This document shows positions 8,893 through 16,126 of a DNA stretch of 64,000 nt, piece by piece. A program made the translations under genes and the position numbers. Within the stretch, counting starts at the first letter, position 1. The number at the start of each line of letters is the position of its first letter. The stretch is from Alicyclobacillus tolerans (GTDB taxonomy: Bacteria; Bacillota; Bacilli; Alicyclobacillales; Alicyclobacillaceae): positions 124,001 to 188,000 of the forward strand of contig NZ_JXBW01000003.1 in NCBI RefSeq assembly GCF_001447355.1. Direction: 5' to 3'. The notes under the pieces are model-generated. The model was not told where the DNA came from. It made no database searches and saw nothing but the letters and a program-made list of their open reading frames with translations.

Positions 8893-10095
8893 TCAAGCAG
8901 CGACACGTACCCTTTTCGTCGGCGCGCTTTTCCTCGTGCGGTACTGGATGAGTAGAACAACCAGCGCAATCACGCAAGAAAGTGCAAGGAACAACATACC
9001 GACCAAGTAACTACCTGTTGCTTGTTTCAGAGCACCCATGACAAGCGGAGGGAAAAATCCACCCATACCACCGATGGCACCAATGATGCCGGTTGCCTTC
9101 CCAGTTGTATGTGGGAAATAGGTTGGCACCAACTTGAACACTGCACCGTTGCCGATACCAAGCATGATAGAAATGACTAATGCAGCAATCGTCGCGACAG
9201 CCATATTCGCCATACCAAAGCCGAATACAGCGGCCATGATTGCAATTACGGCAAATGTCATGATGAGCAAGTTCTTTGGTGCAATCTTATCTGCGAGATA
9301 ACCACCGACAGGACGCAACGCGGTAGCGAGCACAACAAAGCCTGATGCACGAAGTCCTGCACTGACTGGCGGCATGTGATAAATGCTCTGTAAAAGTGTC
9401 GGGAGATAATTGCCAAAAGCAACGAACCCACCGAACGTAATAAAATAGAACATGGATAAAACCCATAGGTTTGAGGTGGTCCAGAAACCTTTGGCGTCTA
9501 GTTTCATGGCGTTTGCTTGATTTACGGTAGGCTCTAATGTTGCCTTTTCGGATTTCGCGTCTCTCGTGAACAGCCACAAGCATGCAGCCATGATGAGCAC
9601 TGGGATAACTAATACGCGTGCCGTGTTCGCAAAGCCAAGATGTAAGAACATCACGGGGATGGAGAAACCAGCGACCGCAGTACCAATGTTACCAAGTGCG
9701 GTAATCCCCAGCACCAAGCCTTGTTGTTTTGGAGGATACCATGCTGAAACGTGGCCAATGCCGACTGCGAATGACGTTCCGGCGACGCCCAGTAGAATCT
9801 CCCAAAACACAAACGTGCCGAAGTGATGTGCAAATGAAATTCCGAACAACGGAATGACGAGATAAACCATTAAAACAGTGTAAACAATTCGACCGCCAAA
9901 TCTGTCTGTCAGCATGCCAATTGGAATGCGGAAGAGTGAACCAAGAAGTACGGGTGTTGCTACGAGTATGCTTTTGTCAAACTCACTAAGATGCATGGCC
10001 TTGGTCATCTGTGGTGCAACTGGGGAAATCATGGACCACACTACAAAGGAAACAATCATTGCAACCATCGACATCATCATGACGGAACGTCGCAT
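8893..10095 (-). CDS. narK: Nitrate/nitrite transporter NarK (MFS)
   Basis: A 400-residue major facilitator protein of the nitrate/nitrite porter family with about 12 membrane spans. Family features are the early LLGSLFRIPIGMLTDRFGGR loop and Gly-rich ITALGNIGTAVAGF and IIGAIGGMGGFFPP stretches that match the nitrate-signature helices. The open frame begins at 10161, but the ATG at 10095 (MRRSVMMMS) has GGAGG 8 bases upstream. It is the first gene of the minus-strand nitrate block and probably imports nitrate and/or exports nitrite. An FNR-like palindrome lies about 305 bases upstream. Confidence 0.93.
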   Translation of the reverse strand: MRRSVMMMSMVAMIVSFVVWSMISPVAPQMTKAMHLSEFDKSILVATPVLLGSLFRIPIGMLTDRFGGRIVYTVLMVYLVIPLFGISFAHHFGTFVFWEILLGVAGTSFAVGIGHVSAWYPPKQQGLVLGITALGNIGTAVAGFSIPVMFLHLGFANTARVLVIPVLIMAACLWLFTRDAKSEKATLEPTVNQANAMKLDAKGFWTTSNLWVLSMFYFITFGGFVAFGNYLPTLLQSIYHMPPVSAGLRASGFVVLATALRPVGGYLADKIAPKNLLIMTFAVIAIMAAVFGFGMANMAVATIAALVISIMLGIGNGAVFKLVPTYFPHTTGKATGIIGAIGGMGGFFPPLVMGALKQATGSYLVGMLFLALSCVIALVVLLIQYRTRKSAPTKRVRVAA

Positions 10096-10399
10096 CTTGC
10101 AGTCCTCCATTCGAAAAAGAGAAGGCAAAGTGCCAGTGGTAGAACTATATCTTAGATGCAATTATTGCGGCAGACACGATGGGACCATCTCTGAACTGAA
10201 ACGTACTAGTCTCTTCAGACTAGGACCGACGCAATGGGGCCCTCCAATCGTCTAGGCTTTGGAAACAAGTCCACTCACTCCTTCCCGTGATGTGCGATCT
10301 TCGGATGTCGGATTAGTTCAGCAGGGCCATGAACCCTCGTCCTTCCGGACTCCCTCAATTCGTGCGGTACAAAATAACGTCCCCCCATGACGGGCGACG

Positions 10400-10415
10400 T
10401 GTGCGCTAAATCACA
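10400..10415 (-). promoter_or_regulatory. FNR/CRP-like operator, narK side
   Basis: TGTGCGCTAAATCACA matches the TGTGA-N6-TCACA consensus of FNR/CRP-family regulators at 9 of 10 defined positions. On the minus strand a weak -10 (TATTTT, 10375-10370) lies 32 bases from the centre, close to the class II activator spacing. It is probably the anaerobic control site for narK. Confidence 0.6.
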
Positions 10416-10476
10416 CCTTTATCCGAAGCAAAGGTGTTGTTACAAACTGTTCTAGTTTCACGTGAGCATCGGTCAC

Positions 10477-10519
10477 CGTGACGCTACTCACAGTGGCAAA
10501 CACGAGATCCGCGTACACT
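10477..10519 (+). promoter_or_regulatory. FNR/CRP-like operator with -10 of the Rieske operon
   Basis: CGTGACGCTACTCACA (10477-10492) matches TGTGA-N6-TCACA at 9 of 10 positions. A TACACT -10 element sits at 10514-10519. If transcription starts about 7 bases after it, near 10526, the operator centre is at -41.5, the classic class II activator position. No good -35 hexamer is present, as expected for an activator-dependent promoter. Confidence 0.65.
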
Positions 10520-10560
10520 GACACAGTAGTTAGTAGATGGAAGAGAGGAAGTGCGAGCAG

Positions 10561-10812
10561 ATGAGGATTCGGGAACATTTTCTCCTTGGTACAGAACAGG
10601 CGACGATTTCAGTGACGGCAAAAACCGACTGCGAGCGGCCAGCGCTGTTCCGTCACGCCGTGGACAGCATCCTCACCAGATATCAAGAAGAATTCGGCGT
10701 GGACGCGTGTCAGGCCCTAGTCCAGTCGCTGAAATCGACGAAGCGCCCGGACATCAACTGGCGGCTTCGGCCTGAGGACTCGTGTTGGAACCACGTGGAG
10801 GGATCGCGATGA
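10561..10812 (+). CDS. Unknown 83-residue protein, first gene of Rieske operon
   Basis: Not recognised. The ATG at 10561 (MRIREHFLLG) has AGAGAGG about 12 bases upstream; an in-frame ATG at 10537 lacks a site. The protein is soluble and polar, with three cysteines (DCE, DAC, SCW) and a central helix (HAVDSILTRYQEEFGVDACQAL). Its stop overlaps the next start (ATGA), so it is co-translated with the methyltransferase. It could be a small partner protein of that enzyme, but nothing in the sequence shows this. Confidence 0.65.
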   Translation: MRIREHFLLGTEQATISVTAKTDCERPALFRHAVDSILTRYQEEFGVDACQALVQSLKSTKRPDINWRLRPEDSCWNHVEGSR

Positions 10813-11600
10813 AAATCCCAAACTTCAAAACTGAACAAGGCAGCATCCTGTACAAGGACACCGTCGGCAGGCTGATCTCGCCGCGCGTTGCGGGTATCCT
10901 GCTCGAACAGGCACAGTTTCAATTGGGATATCTCAATGCGAGACAAGTTCTCGATCTCGGCTGCGGGCCCGGGACTCTCACACTCCCGCTTGCCGTTGGA
11001 AACCCGGAGCTCGCTATCACTGCCGTGGACGCTTCCAAGTCGATGGTTGGTCTCGCCGCTGCTGAAGCCGCAAAGCTTGGCGTTTCAAACATCCGTTTTG
11101 CACAGATGGACGCAGGTCACATCTCGTTAGCTCCTGGTTCCTTTGACCTCGTCCTCTGCAACCTGGCATTTCCCTTCTTCCCAAGGCCGGAACAGAGCAT
11201 GTCTGAGGTCTTTTCTGTCCTTCGCCCCGGAGGCGTAGCCTGCTTTACCGTGCCGGGCCGAAAGACGTGGGGTGAATTTTTCGAAGTGGCCGCTGCCTCC
11301 CTCGGTGACATGATCAGTCTCGCGAGGCCGTTTCTCGTCAAATTTTCGCAGGCGGATGCGCTTCCCGATGCCATGCACGCGGTCGGCTTCGAGCAGGTCG
11401 CACAGCAAAAAACACTGCTTCCTTTTTCCTTCGCGAACGGTCAGGCCGTTCTCGACTTTTTTGGAGAGCTGTTTCATTTGCTTGACTATGCGACGCCGGA
11501 CATGAAGTCGGAGATCGCGGATGCGATTGACCGGGACCACGCAGACGGATTTACGATGCACTACGAGGCAGTTTTGCTAACAGCACAGCGGCCGTCGTAA
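10809..11600 (+). CDS. Class I SAM-dependent methyltransferase
   Basis: A 263-residue Rossmann-fold methyltransferase. SAM motif I is VLDLGCGPGTLTLP around residue 50, an acidic motif II follows in ITAVDASKSMV, and motif III/post-I regions are FAQMDAGHI and FDLVLCNLAFPF. The C-terminal half (VLRPGGVACFTVPG, then helices) is typical of UbiE/Methyltransf_11-like small-molecule or quinone methyltransferases. The substrate is unknown. The ATG at 10809 has GGAGGG 5-6 bases upstream and overlaps the upstream stop by four bases. Position under an FNR-like site suggests a role in low-oxygen or nitrate-respiring cells (inference). Confidence 0.88.
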   Translation: MKIPNFKTEQGSILYKDTVGRLISPRVAGILLEQAQFQLGYLNARQVLDLGCGPGTLTLPLAVGNPELAITAVDASKSMVGLAAAEAAKLGVSNIRFAQMDAGHISLAPGSFDLVLCNLAFPFFPRPEQSMSEVFSVLRPGGVACFTVPGRKTWGEFFEVAAASLGDMISLARPFLVKFSQADALPDAMHAVGFEQVAQQKTLLPFSFANGQAVLDFFGELFHLLDYATPDMKSEIADAIDRDHADGFTMHYEAVLLTAQRPS

Positions 11601-11621
11601 AGGTGTAGAGGGGGACGAAGC

Positions 11622-11927
11622 ATGTCTGTTTGCAAATCAAGCGCCACAACTGTCCGCTTCAAGCTGGTTTGGCATGACAGCGAATTGGCGCACTTGACGA
11701 CTTATCTGAACGCGTACTTCGAACGAACTGCAGACTGGACGAATGCTGTGCAGGACATGCCGCTTGAGTACAAGCGGGATCGGCCGTACGCTCGGCTTGT
11801 CGCAAACGGAGACTTTTATGTTGAAGCCGGCTGGCGGATCGACCATTTTGCGCTGGACTGCGGCGGTCAGCCTGTTCTGATTGCGGTCGATGACGAGGGA
11901 AATCGGTCATACTACCCACTACCATGA
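11622..11927 (+). CDS. Unknown 101-residue protein, Rieske operon
   Basis: Not recognised. The start at 11622 follows GAGGGGGA and lies 21 bases after the methyltransferase stop. The protein begins with a beta-rich segment (TTVRFKLVWHDSELAHL), then an aromatic helix (YLNAYFERTADW), then two more beta-rich parts ending in DEGNRSYYPLP. There is no signal peptide or membrane span. It is followed 40 bases later by the Rieske ferredoxin gene, so it is probably part of one four-gene transcript. Confidence 0.7.
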   Translation: MSVCKSSATTVRFKLVWHDSELAHLTTYLNAYFERTADWTNAVQDMPLEYKRDRPYARLVANGDFYVEAGWRIDHFALDCGGQPVLIAVDDEGNRSYYPLP

Positions 11928-11967
11928 GGAACACAGAATAGTGTTTGAACGAAGGAGGAGACCCGAG

Positions 11968-12276
11968 ATGGCATGGGTGTCAATTGCAGATGAGTCGGAG
12001 ATCGCTGTGGGAGATATGAAATACTTTTCCGCTCTAGACGTACCAGTGACCGTGTACCACCTCGAAGACGGCTGGTATGCGACGTCGGATGTTTGCACGC
12101 ATCAGGACTGTTCACTTTCTGAGGGGGAGATCGAAGAAAACGAAATCGTCTGCTGGTGCCACGGCGGGGCGTTTAACATCCGCACTGGAGAGGCCACGCG
12201 GATGCCGTGCGTGATTCCGGTAGAAACCTTTGCAGTGCGCATCCGGGAAGGACGCGTCGAAGTCGATGTGGAATGA
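11968..12276 (+). CDS. Rieske-type [2Fe-2S] ferredoxin
   Basis: A 102-residue soluble Rieske protein of the BphA3/NirD-like ferredoxin type. The cluster ligands are complete: CTH, then 16 residues, then CWCH, i.e. C-x-H-x16-C-x2-H. The rest follows the family (VPVTVYHLEDGWYATSDVCTH; GGAFNIRTGEATRMPC). The open frame runs back to 11881, but the ATG at 11968 has AAGGAGGAG upstream and gives the normal ferredoxin length. It would shuttle electrons to a dioxygenase or reductase; no such partner is adjacent. A distant ring-hydroxylating dioxygenase lies at 58595-60463, but a link is speculative. Confidence 0.92.
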   Translation: MAWVSIADESEIAVGDMKYFSALDVPVTVYHLEDGWYATSDVCTHQDCSLSEGEIEENEIVCWCHGGAFNIRTGEATRMPCVIPVETFAVRIREGRVEVDVE

Positions 12277-12294
12277 CCCTCTGGTGGAGGGTCA
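12274..12294 (+). terminator. Hairpin at the end of the Rieske operon
   Basis: TGACCCTC / GAGGGTCA forms an 8-bp perfect stem with a 5-base loop that starts in the stop codon of the ferredoxin gene. There is no T-run after it, so it may stabilise the 3' end rather than act as a strong intrinsic terminator. Confidence 0.45.
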
Positions 12295-13172
12295 CCGAAC
12301 CACCGATATGATGCCAAGCACCAACACCGTTACGCCAGCCAGTGAAATAACTGCTATGAGCAGTCTGTTCAGCCAGCTAGGCAGTAAACGCGCTCCGTTT
12401 CCATGAAACAGCGGACCGTGACTTTCTATCCAAACTCCCCTCCGGTCTCTGTTGAGATTCGCGACCCCGGGACAGCTTAAGCGCGAACTGCGGACTCCCC
12501 GGCAGTGCCCATCAGGATTGGCAGCGCATGCTCTGACATCACACCGAGCCAATCCGTTTCATTCGGCGAAAGCTCAGTCAAAACGGACTTCAAGAGGCCC
12601 AGACACCGTATTAACAGCATATACCGCGCCTGGAGTCGAAACAACTGCTGTGACCGCAGGCGACGGATGAGGTTGGCATTTAGTCGTCCGGTAACCGGAC
12701 CAATGTCGCGCAGCCACTCGGCAGGATTGACCTCTGCTGGCAAGTAACCCAACTCCTGCAAATCTTCAACAACACCGAGCGCATCTCTGAGAAAAACGCT
12801 CTGAATCAAGCGGCGAAAGGTTTTCCGTTCCGCTTTGCTGTACTCTGCCACCATACCAAAGTCGAGCAGAGCCAACTTGCCGTCTGTTTGTACGAGTGAG
12901 CTTCCAGGATATAGATCGATGTGAACAAAACCCGTTTCGAGAATTTGCTTCAGGTAGACCTGAAGCAACGTGTTCCGTACTTTTACCGTGTCCACATGCC
13001 AGTCCTGCAGTTGCGCACGATTCCCCACATTTGCACCTGTGAGGAAGGTGACGTCCTGTAGCAGTCCACCCAGTCCACCACAAAGCACACCGTCTAACCA
13101 CTCGAAACCCAACGGCTGGGTCATTGTTCCGAGCACAACTGTCAGTTCACTGACCCTTCCATCATGGTGCAA
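12292..13172 (-). pseudogene. Remnant of an ABC1/UbiB/AarF-family atypical kinase
   Basis: The 231-codon frame 13172-12477 contains GFVHIDLYPGSSLV and KLALLDFGMVAEYS, matching the catalytic HADPHPGN and DFGM regions of AarF/UbiB-type kinases. The usual Asp and Asn of the HxDPHPGN loop are altered (HIDLYPGS). The N-terminal two thirds, including the KxGQ region, is missing. The C-terminal membrane segment expected for the family (LLIAVISLAGVTVLVLGII) lies in a different frame at 12552-12292. Truncation, frameshift and altered motif together suggest a pseudogene. Bases 13173-13410 upstream show nothing clear. Confidence 0.65.
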
Positions 13173-13410
13173 TATGGTATATGAGCTGCAAATTCTATCG
13201 CATGTCGATTTGCGAACAGGCCCAAGTGAGTACGGGAAGCCCTATTGTCGTGTGCCGCCTACTTAACCACATCGTTATATCTGCTTCATGCACTAGGCCA
13301 GGATAGCCAAAGCTTGACCTCAAAAGCGCGGAGATGCACTATCCTACAATCGTATAAACCGCGCTTATATCCCATTTTCTTGCAGGCGCACCTGAGCCAC
13401 ACCAAATACT

Positions 13411-13457
13411 AAAAATCGGGGTTTTTGCGATCCGAATTCCAGATCGAAAAACCCCGA
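13411..13457 (-). terminator. Terminator of the Ser-Met-Thr tRNA operon
   Basis: On the minus strand, a stem of TCGGGGTTTTT (13457-13447) and its complement (13426-13416), extended by GATCG pairing inside, is followed by five T residues (13415-13411). It lies 28 bases after the tRNA-Thr gene. Confidence 0.85.
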
Positions 13458-13484
13458 AAAGCCGGTCTTTGCGGCATTTCATTA

Positions 13485-13559
13485 TGGAGCCACCTGTCGG
13501 ATTCGAACCGACGACCTGCTCATTACGAGTGAGCCGCTCTACCCCTGAGCCAAGGTGGC
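13485..13559 (-). tRNA. tRNA-Thr(CGT)
   Basis: Full cloverleaf with acceptor GCCACCT / AGGTGGC and encoded CCA. The anticodon loop is CTCGTAA with anticodon CGT; the T-arm is GTCGG TTCGAAT CCGAC. Last gene of a three-tRNA operon. Confidence 0.95.
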
Positions 13560-13572
13560 ATCTGTTTTGGTT

Positions 13573-13649
13573 TGGTAGCGGCGGAGGGATTTGAACCCCC
13601 GACACCACGGGTATGAACCGTGTGCTCTGACCAACTGAGCTACGCCGCC
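13573..13649 (-). tRNA. tRNA-Met(CAT), elongator type
   Basis: Cloverleaf with acceptor GGCGGCG, anticodon stem CACGG / CCGTG and loop TTCATAC, anticodon CAT, CCA encoded. The sequence is close to Bacillus elongator tRNA-Met, and the anticodon stem lacks the three G-C pairs of initiators. Confidence 0.92.
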
Positions 13650-13703
13650 ATCCTCTACACAGAGTTGTTCGGCCAGCGAAGACACTGGCCGAACCATAAA
13701 CTT

Positions 13704-13796
13704 TGGCGGAGAGAGTGGGATTCGAACCCACGAGACGGTTTTACCCGCCTACACGATTTCCAATCGTGCTCCTTCGGCCAACTCGGACATCTCTCC
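13704..13796 (-). tRNA. tRNA-Ser(GGA)
   Basis: 93-base class II tRNA with a long variable arm, acceptor GGAGAGA, anticodon loop TTGGAAA (anticodon GGA) and encoded CCA. First gene of the tRNA operon, directly downstream of the serine biosynthesis operon. Confidence 0.95.
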
Positions 13797-13829
13797 ACAA
13801 CTGTCCTCGCGTATCGCGCGACAGTTGAT

Positions 13830-13858
13830 ATATTAACACGGATCTTTAGGATTCGCAA
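13830..13858 (-). promoter_or_regulatory. Promoter of the Ser-Met-Thr tRNA operon
   Basis: TTGCGA (-35) and TAATAT (-10) with a 17-base spacer lie between the HAD gene stop and tRNA-Ser, about 33 bases before the tRNA 5' end. The tRNAs can therefore be made independently of the upstream ser operon. Confidence 0.65.
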
Positions 13859-13861
13859 GAC

Positions 13862-14968
13862 TTAAAACAACGACTTAATACCCAACACGTTTTCGAAGAT
13901 ATAATCCGCACCCAGGCGCTCGAACTTCGGACGTGCCCCTTCTCCTTCAAGCCCTGTCAAGACCGCTGCAAACGAAGCACCAAGGCGTTGTGCGGCAAGT
14001 CCATCCGCAATCGAATCGCCTACAATGAGTACCTTGTCCTTCATATCGAATAAAGGCAATTCGCAAGCCAGCAAGCTTTCCACATCGTGATCGCCCGTCA
14101 ATGAACGCAGATAAGAGAACGGATGCGGTTTCGACAGTGGCCGCGCCGAGGGACATTGCTCCTCCGCTTCAACGACATCAGAAGCGGTGGTGACGTGCGC
14201 GAGATCGAAATGCTGCAGCCACCCGAAGTGTGTGAGTGGTACATGAGTTTCGATGCGCGGCCGTCCTGTGGCAACGCCCATCGCAATACCCTTTTGCTTC
14301 AACTCGGTAAGCAATTCCGAAAATGCGTCCGGGGGGACGATGGCGTACTCGCTCGTGAGAAAACCTTGTTTACCTGTCGTTTTGCCCGTGTAGCCATCCC
14401 CCAAGTACCACTCCTGAAAAGTGGCTTGTCCGATGTTCCAGAGATCGTGCGGATCGCCACCGGAGCAGTGCTGGGAAAGAGCCTTGGCCGCCGCATCCAT
14501 GAGCTCAGCCCGCGAGTGGCAGCCCGCATACAAAGTGTCATAAGCGTCCCAACGGACAATGTGCTCAATTCCATTTGCCCGTGCAGCGTCGCCGATTGCT
14601 TGCAACGCTTCGACAGTCCATCCGCCAGTCAACGCGCTCGCTATTTGCATGGCAAACGCGCGATCACTGACACTTTGTCGCAGGAGTGCGTCTAATTCAG
14701 CGACGAAGACAAAATAAACCATGTCCCAATTTGCGTTCACACCCACGTTTTTGAGGCGCTCGAGTACCTGATCGCGCTGAAAGACGTCCTTGCGAATCTG
14801 GCCGATCACGCTGTCATCCGGCGCCGGAGAAAATGCCGGCGAGATCGAACGCAAGCCAAGGAACGATGTACTGGTCAACAATTCGTGCACCGTGAGTGCA
14901 GAAGCATCAAAATACCGTTCCTCGCTTAACATGACGCCATCGATATCGAACAAAACCGTCGTATACAT
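13862..14968 (-). CDS. HAD-superfamily hydrolase, last gene of serine operon
   Basis: A 368-residue haloacid dehalogenase-type phosphatase. Motif I is FDIDGVML at residues 7-14 (nucleophile and acid Asp). Motif II is the Thr of GVATGRPR. Motif III Lys is in SKPHPF, and motif IV is VGDSIADGLAAQ. A large insert of about 180 residues between motifs I and II forms the cap. The gene starts 12 bases after serC with GGAGG before the ATG, so it is in the serA-serC operon. It may be the phosphoserine phosphatase that completes serine synthesis (inference from context; it is longer than classical SerB). Phosphoglycolate-type activity is an alternative. Confidence 0.85.
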   Translation of the reverse strand: MYTTVLFDIDGVMLSEERYFDASALTVHELLTSTSFLGLRSISPAFSPAPDDSVIGQIRKDVFQRDQVLERLKNVGVNANWDMVYFVFVAELDALLRQSVSDRAFAMQIASALTGGWTVEALQAIGDAARANGIEHIVRWDAYDTLYAGCHSRAELMDAAAKALSQHCSGGDPHDLWNIGQATFQEWYLGDGYTGKTTGKQGFLTSEYAIVPPDAFSELLTELKQKGIAMGVATGRPRIETHVPLTHFGWLQHFDLAHVTTASDVVEAEEQCPSARPLSKPHPFSYLRSLTGDHDVESLLACELPLFDMKDKVLIVGDSIADGLAAQRLGASFAAVLTGLEGEGARPKFERLGADYIFENVLGIKSLF

Positions 14969-14980
14969 CCAAAACCTCCA

Positions 14981-16060
14981 TCAGCCATTGCGGCGCGCAA
15001 AATCTTGCATAAACTCAGCGAACCGCAGAGCGGCTTCAACAGGTACCGCATTGTAGAGCGAGACGCGCACACCACCCACGGTGCGGTAACCCTTGACGCC
15101 CACGAAACCGCGCTCTGCAGCTTCTGCCAAGAACGACTTCGTCAACTCGTCACTTGGGAGACGGAACGTGACGTTCATTTCAGAACGAGCCCGCTTTTCC
15201 GCATGTCCGAGGTACAGATTCGGATGTGTATCGATCACGTCATACACAGCAGCCGCCTTTTTCTGGTTGCGTTCGACGATCCCGGCCAAGCCACCGGTCT
15301 CCTCCACCCACTGCAAAACGCACGACATGACATAAATCGCGAAGGTCGGCGGCGTGTTATAAAGCGAATTCGCTTGCGCATGAGTGCTGTACTTCAGAAC
15401 GGTCGGAACATCGCTGTTTGCCGTTTGTAAGAAATCATCGCGAACGATCACGACGGTGACGCCGGACGGTCCGATGTTTTTCTGAGCACCTGCGTAGATC
15501 AGCGCAAAATCCTCCACCCGGACAGGCCGCGACAAGATGTCACTCGACATGTCCGCAACGAGAGGCGCCGTGGTCTTTGGCAACGCTCGCCACTGCGTCC
15601 CGTAAATGGTATTGTTCGACGTAATATGAACATACCGCAACGACGGGTCATCTCCTGCAATCGATGTAGGAATGTCCCGATAACCGCCCTGTTTGGCCCA
15701 ATCGTCGATCAGCAACTCGCCGTAGCGCCCGGCTTCATCTGCCGCCTTCTGCGACCATGATCCGGTCAACACGTATAGTGCCTTCTCGCCCGGTTTCAGA
15801 AAATTCATCGGCAACATCGCGAATTGCAAGCTCGCGCCGCCTTGTAAAAACAACACCTGATAGCCATCAGGGATGCCAAGCAGTCGCCGCAGGCGTGTTT
15901 GGGCATCGTTGTGAATGGCTTCATACTCCGCGCTACGATGGCTGAATTCCATGACGCTCATGCCCGTCCCGCTGTAATTGGGGAGCTCTGCTTGAATGCG
16001 CTCGAGTACCGGCAACGGTAAGGCTGCTGGCCCTGCGTTAAAGTTGTCCGCTCGTTTCAC
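14981..16060 (-). CDS. serC: Phosphoserine aminotransferase SerC
   Basis: PLP enzyme converting 3-phosphohydroxypyruvate and glutamate to phosphoserine. The N-terminus NFNAGPAALP, LFLQGGASLQFAM, and the PLP-lysine region IYAGAQKNIGPSG are diagnostic. I place the start at the GTG at 16060, because GAGGAG lies 8 bases upstream and the 359-residue product has the family's usual length; the open frame extends to 16093. It follows serA by 66 bases and precedes the HAD gene by 12. Confidence 0.96.
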   Translation of the reverse strand: MKRADNFNAGPAALPLPVLERIQAELPNYSGTGMSVMEFSHRSAEYEAIHNDAQTRLRRLLGIPDGYQVLFLQGGASLQFAMLPMNFLKPGEKALYVLTGSWSQKAADEAGRYGELLIDDWAKQGGYRDIPTSIAGDDPSLRYVHITSNNTIYGTQWRALPKTTAPLVADMSSDILSRPVRVEDFALIYAGAQKNIGPSGVTVVIVRDDFLQTANSDVPTVLKYSTHAQANSLYNTPPTFAIYVMSCVLQWVEETGGLAGIVERNQKKAAAVYDVIDTHPNLYLGHAEKRARSEMNVTFRLPSDELTKSFLAEAAERGFVGVKGYRTVGGVRVSLYNAVPVEAALRFAEFMQDFARRNG

Positions 16061-16126
16061 GAACTCCACTCCTCTATCTGTCGTTCTTACCACACGATAC
16101 GACCGGTCTATCGACCGCCATCGGAC

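Larger units (their letters stand above)
10096..10560. other. Divergent intergenic control region of narK and the Rieske operon
   Basis: 465 bases without a gene between narK and the plus-strand operon. It holds two FNR/CRP-like palindromes (10400-10415 and 10477-10492). A perfect 7-bp hairpin (CTAGTCT, CTTC loop, AGACTAG) lies at 10206-10223, and an 8-bp hairpin (ACACCTTT / AAAGGTGT) at 10413-10437. The hairpins would lie in or beside the narK leader on the minus strand; neither has a terminator-like T-run. Confidence 0.7.
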
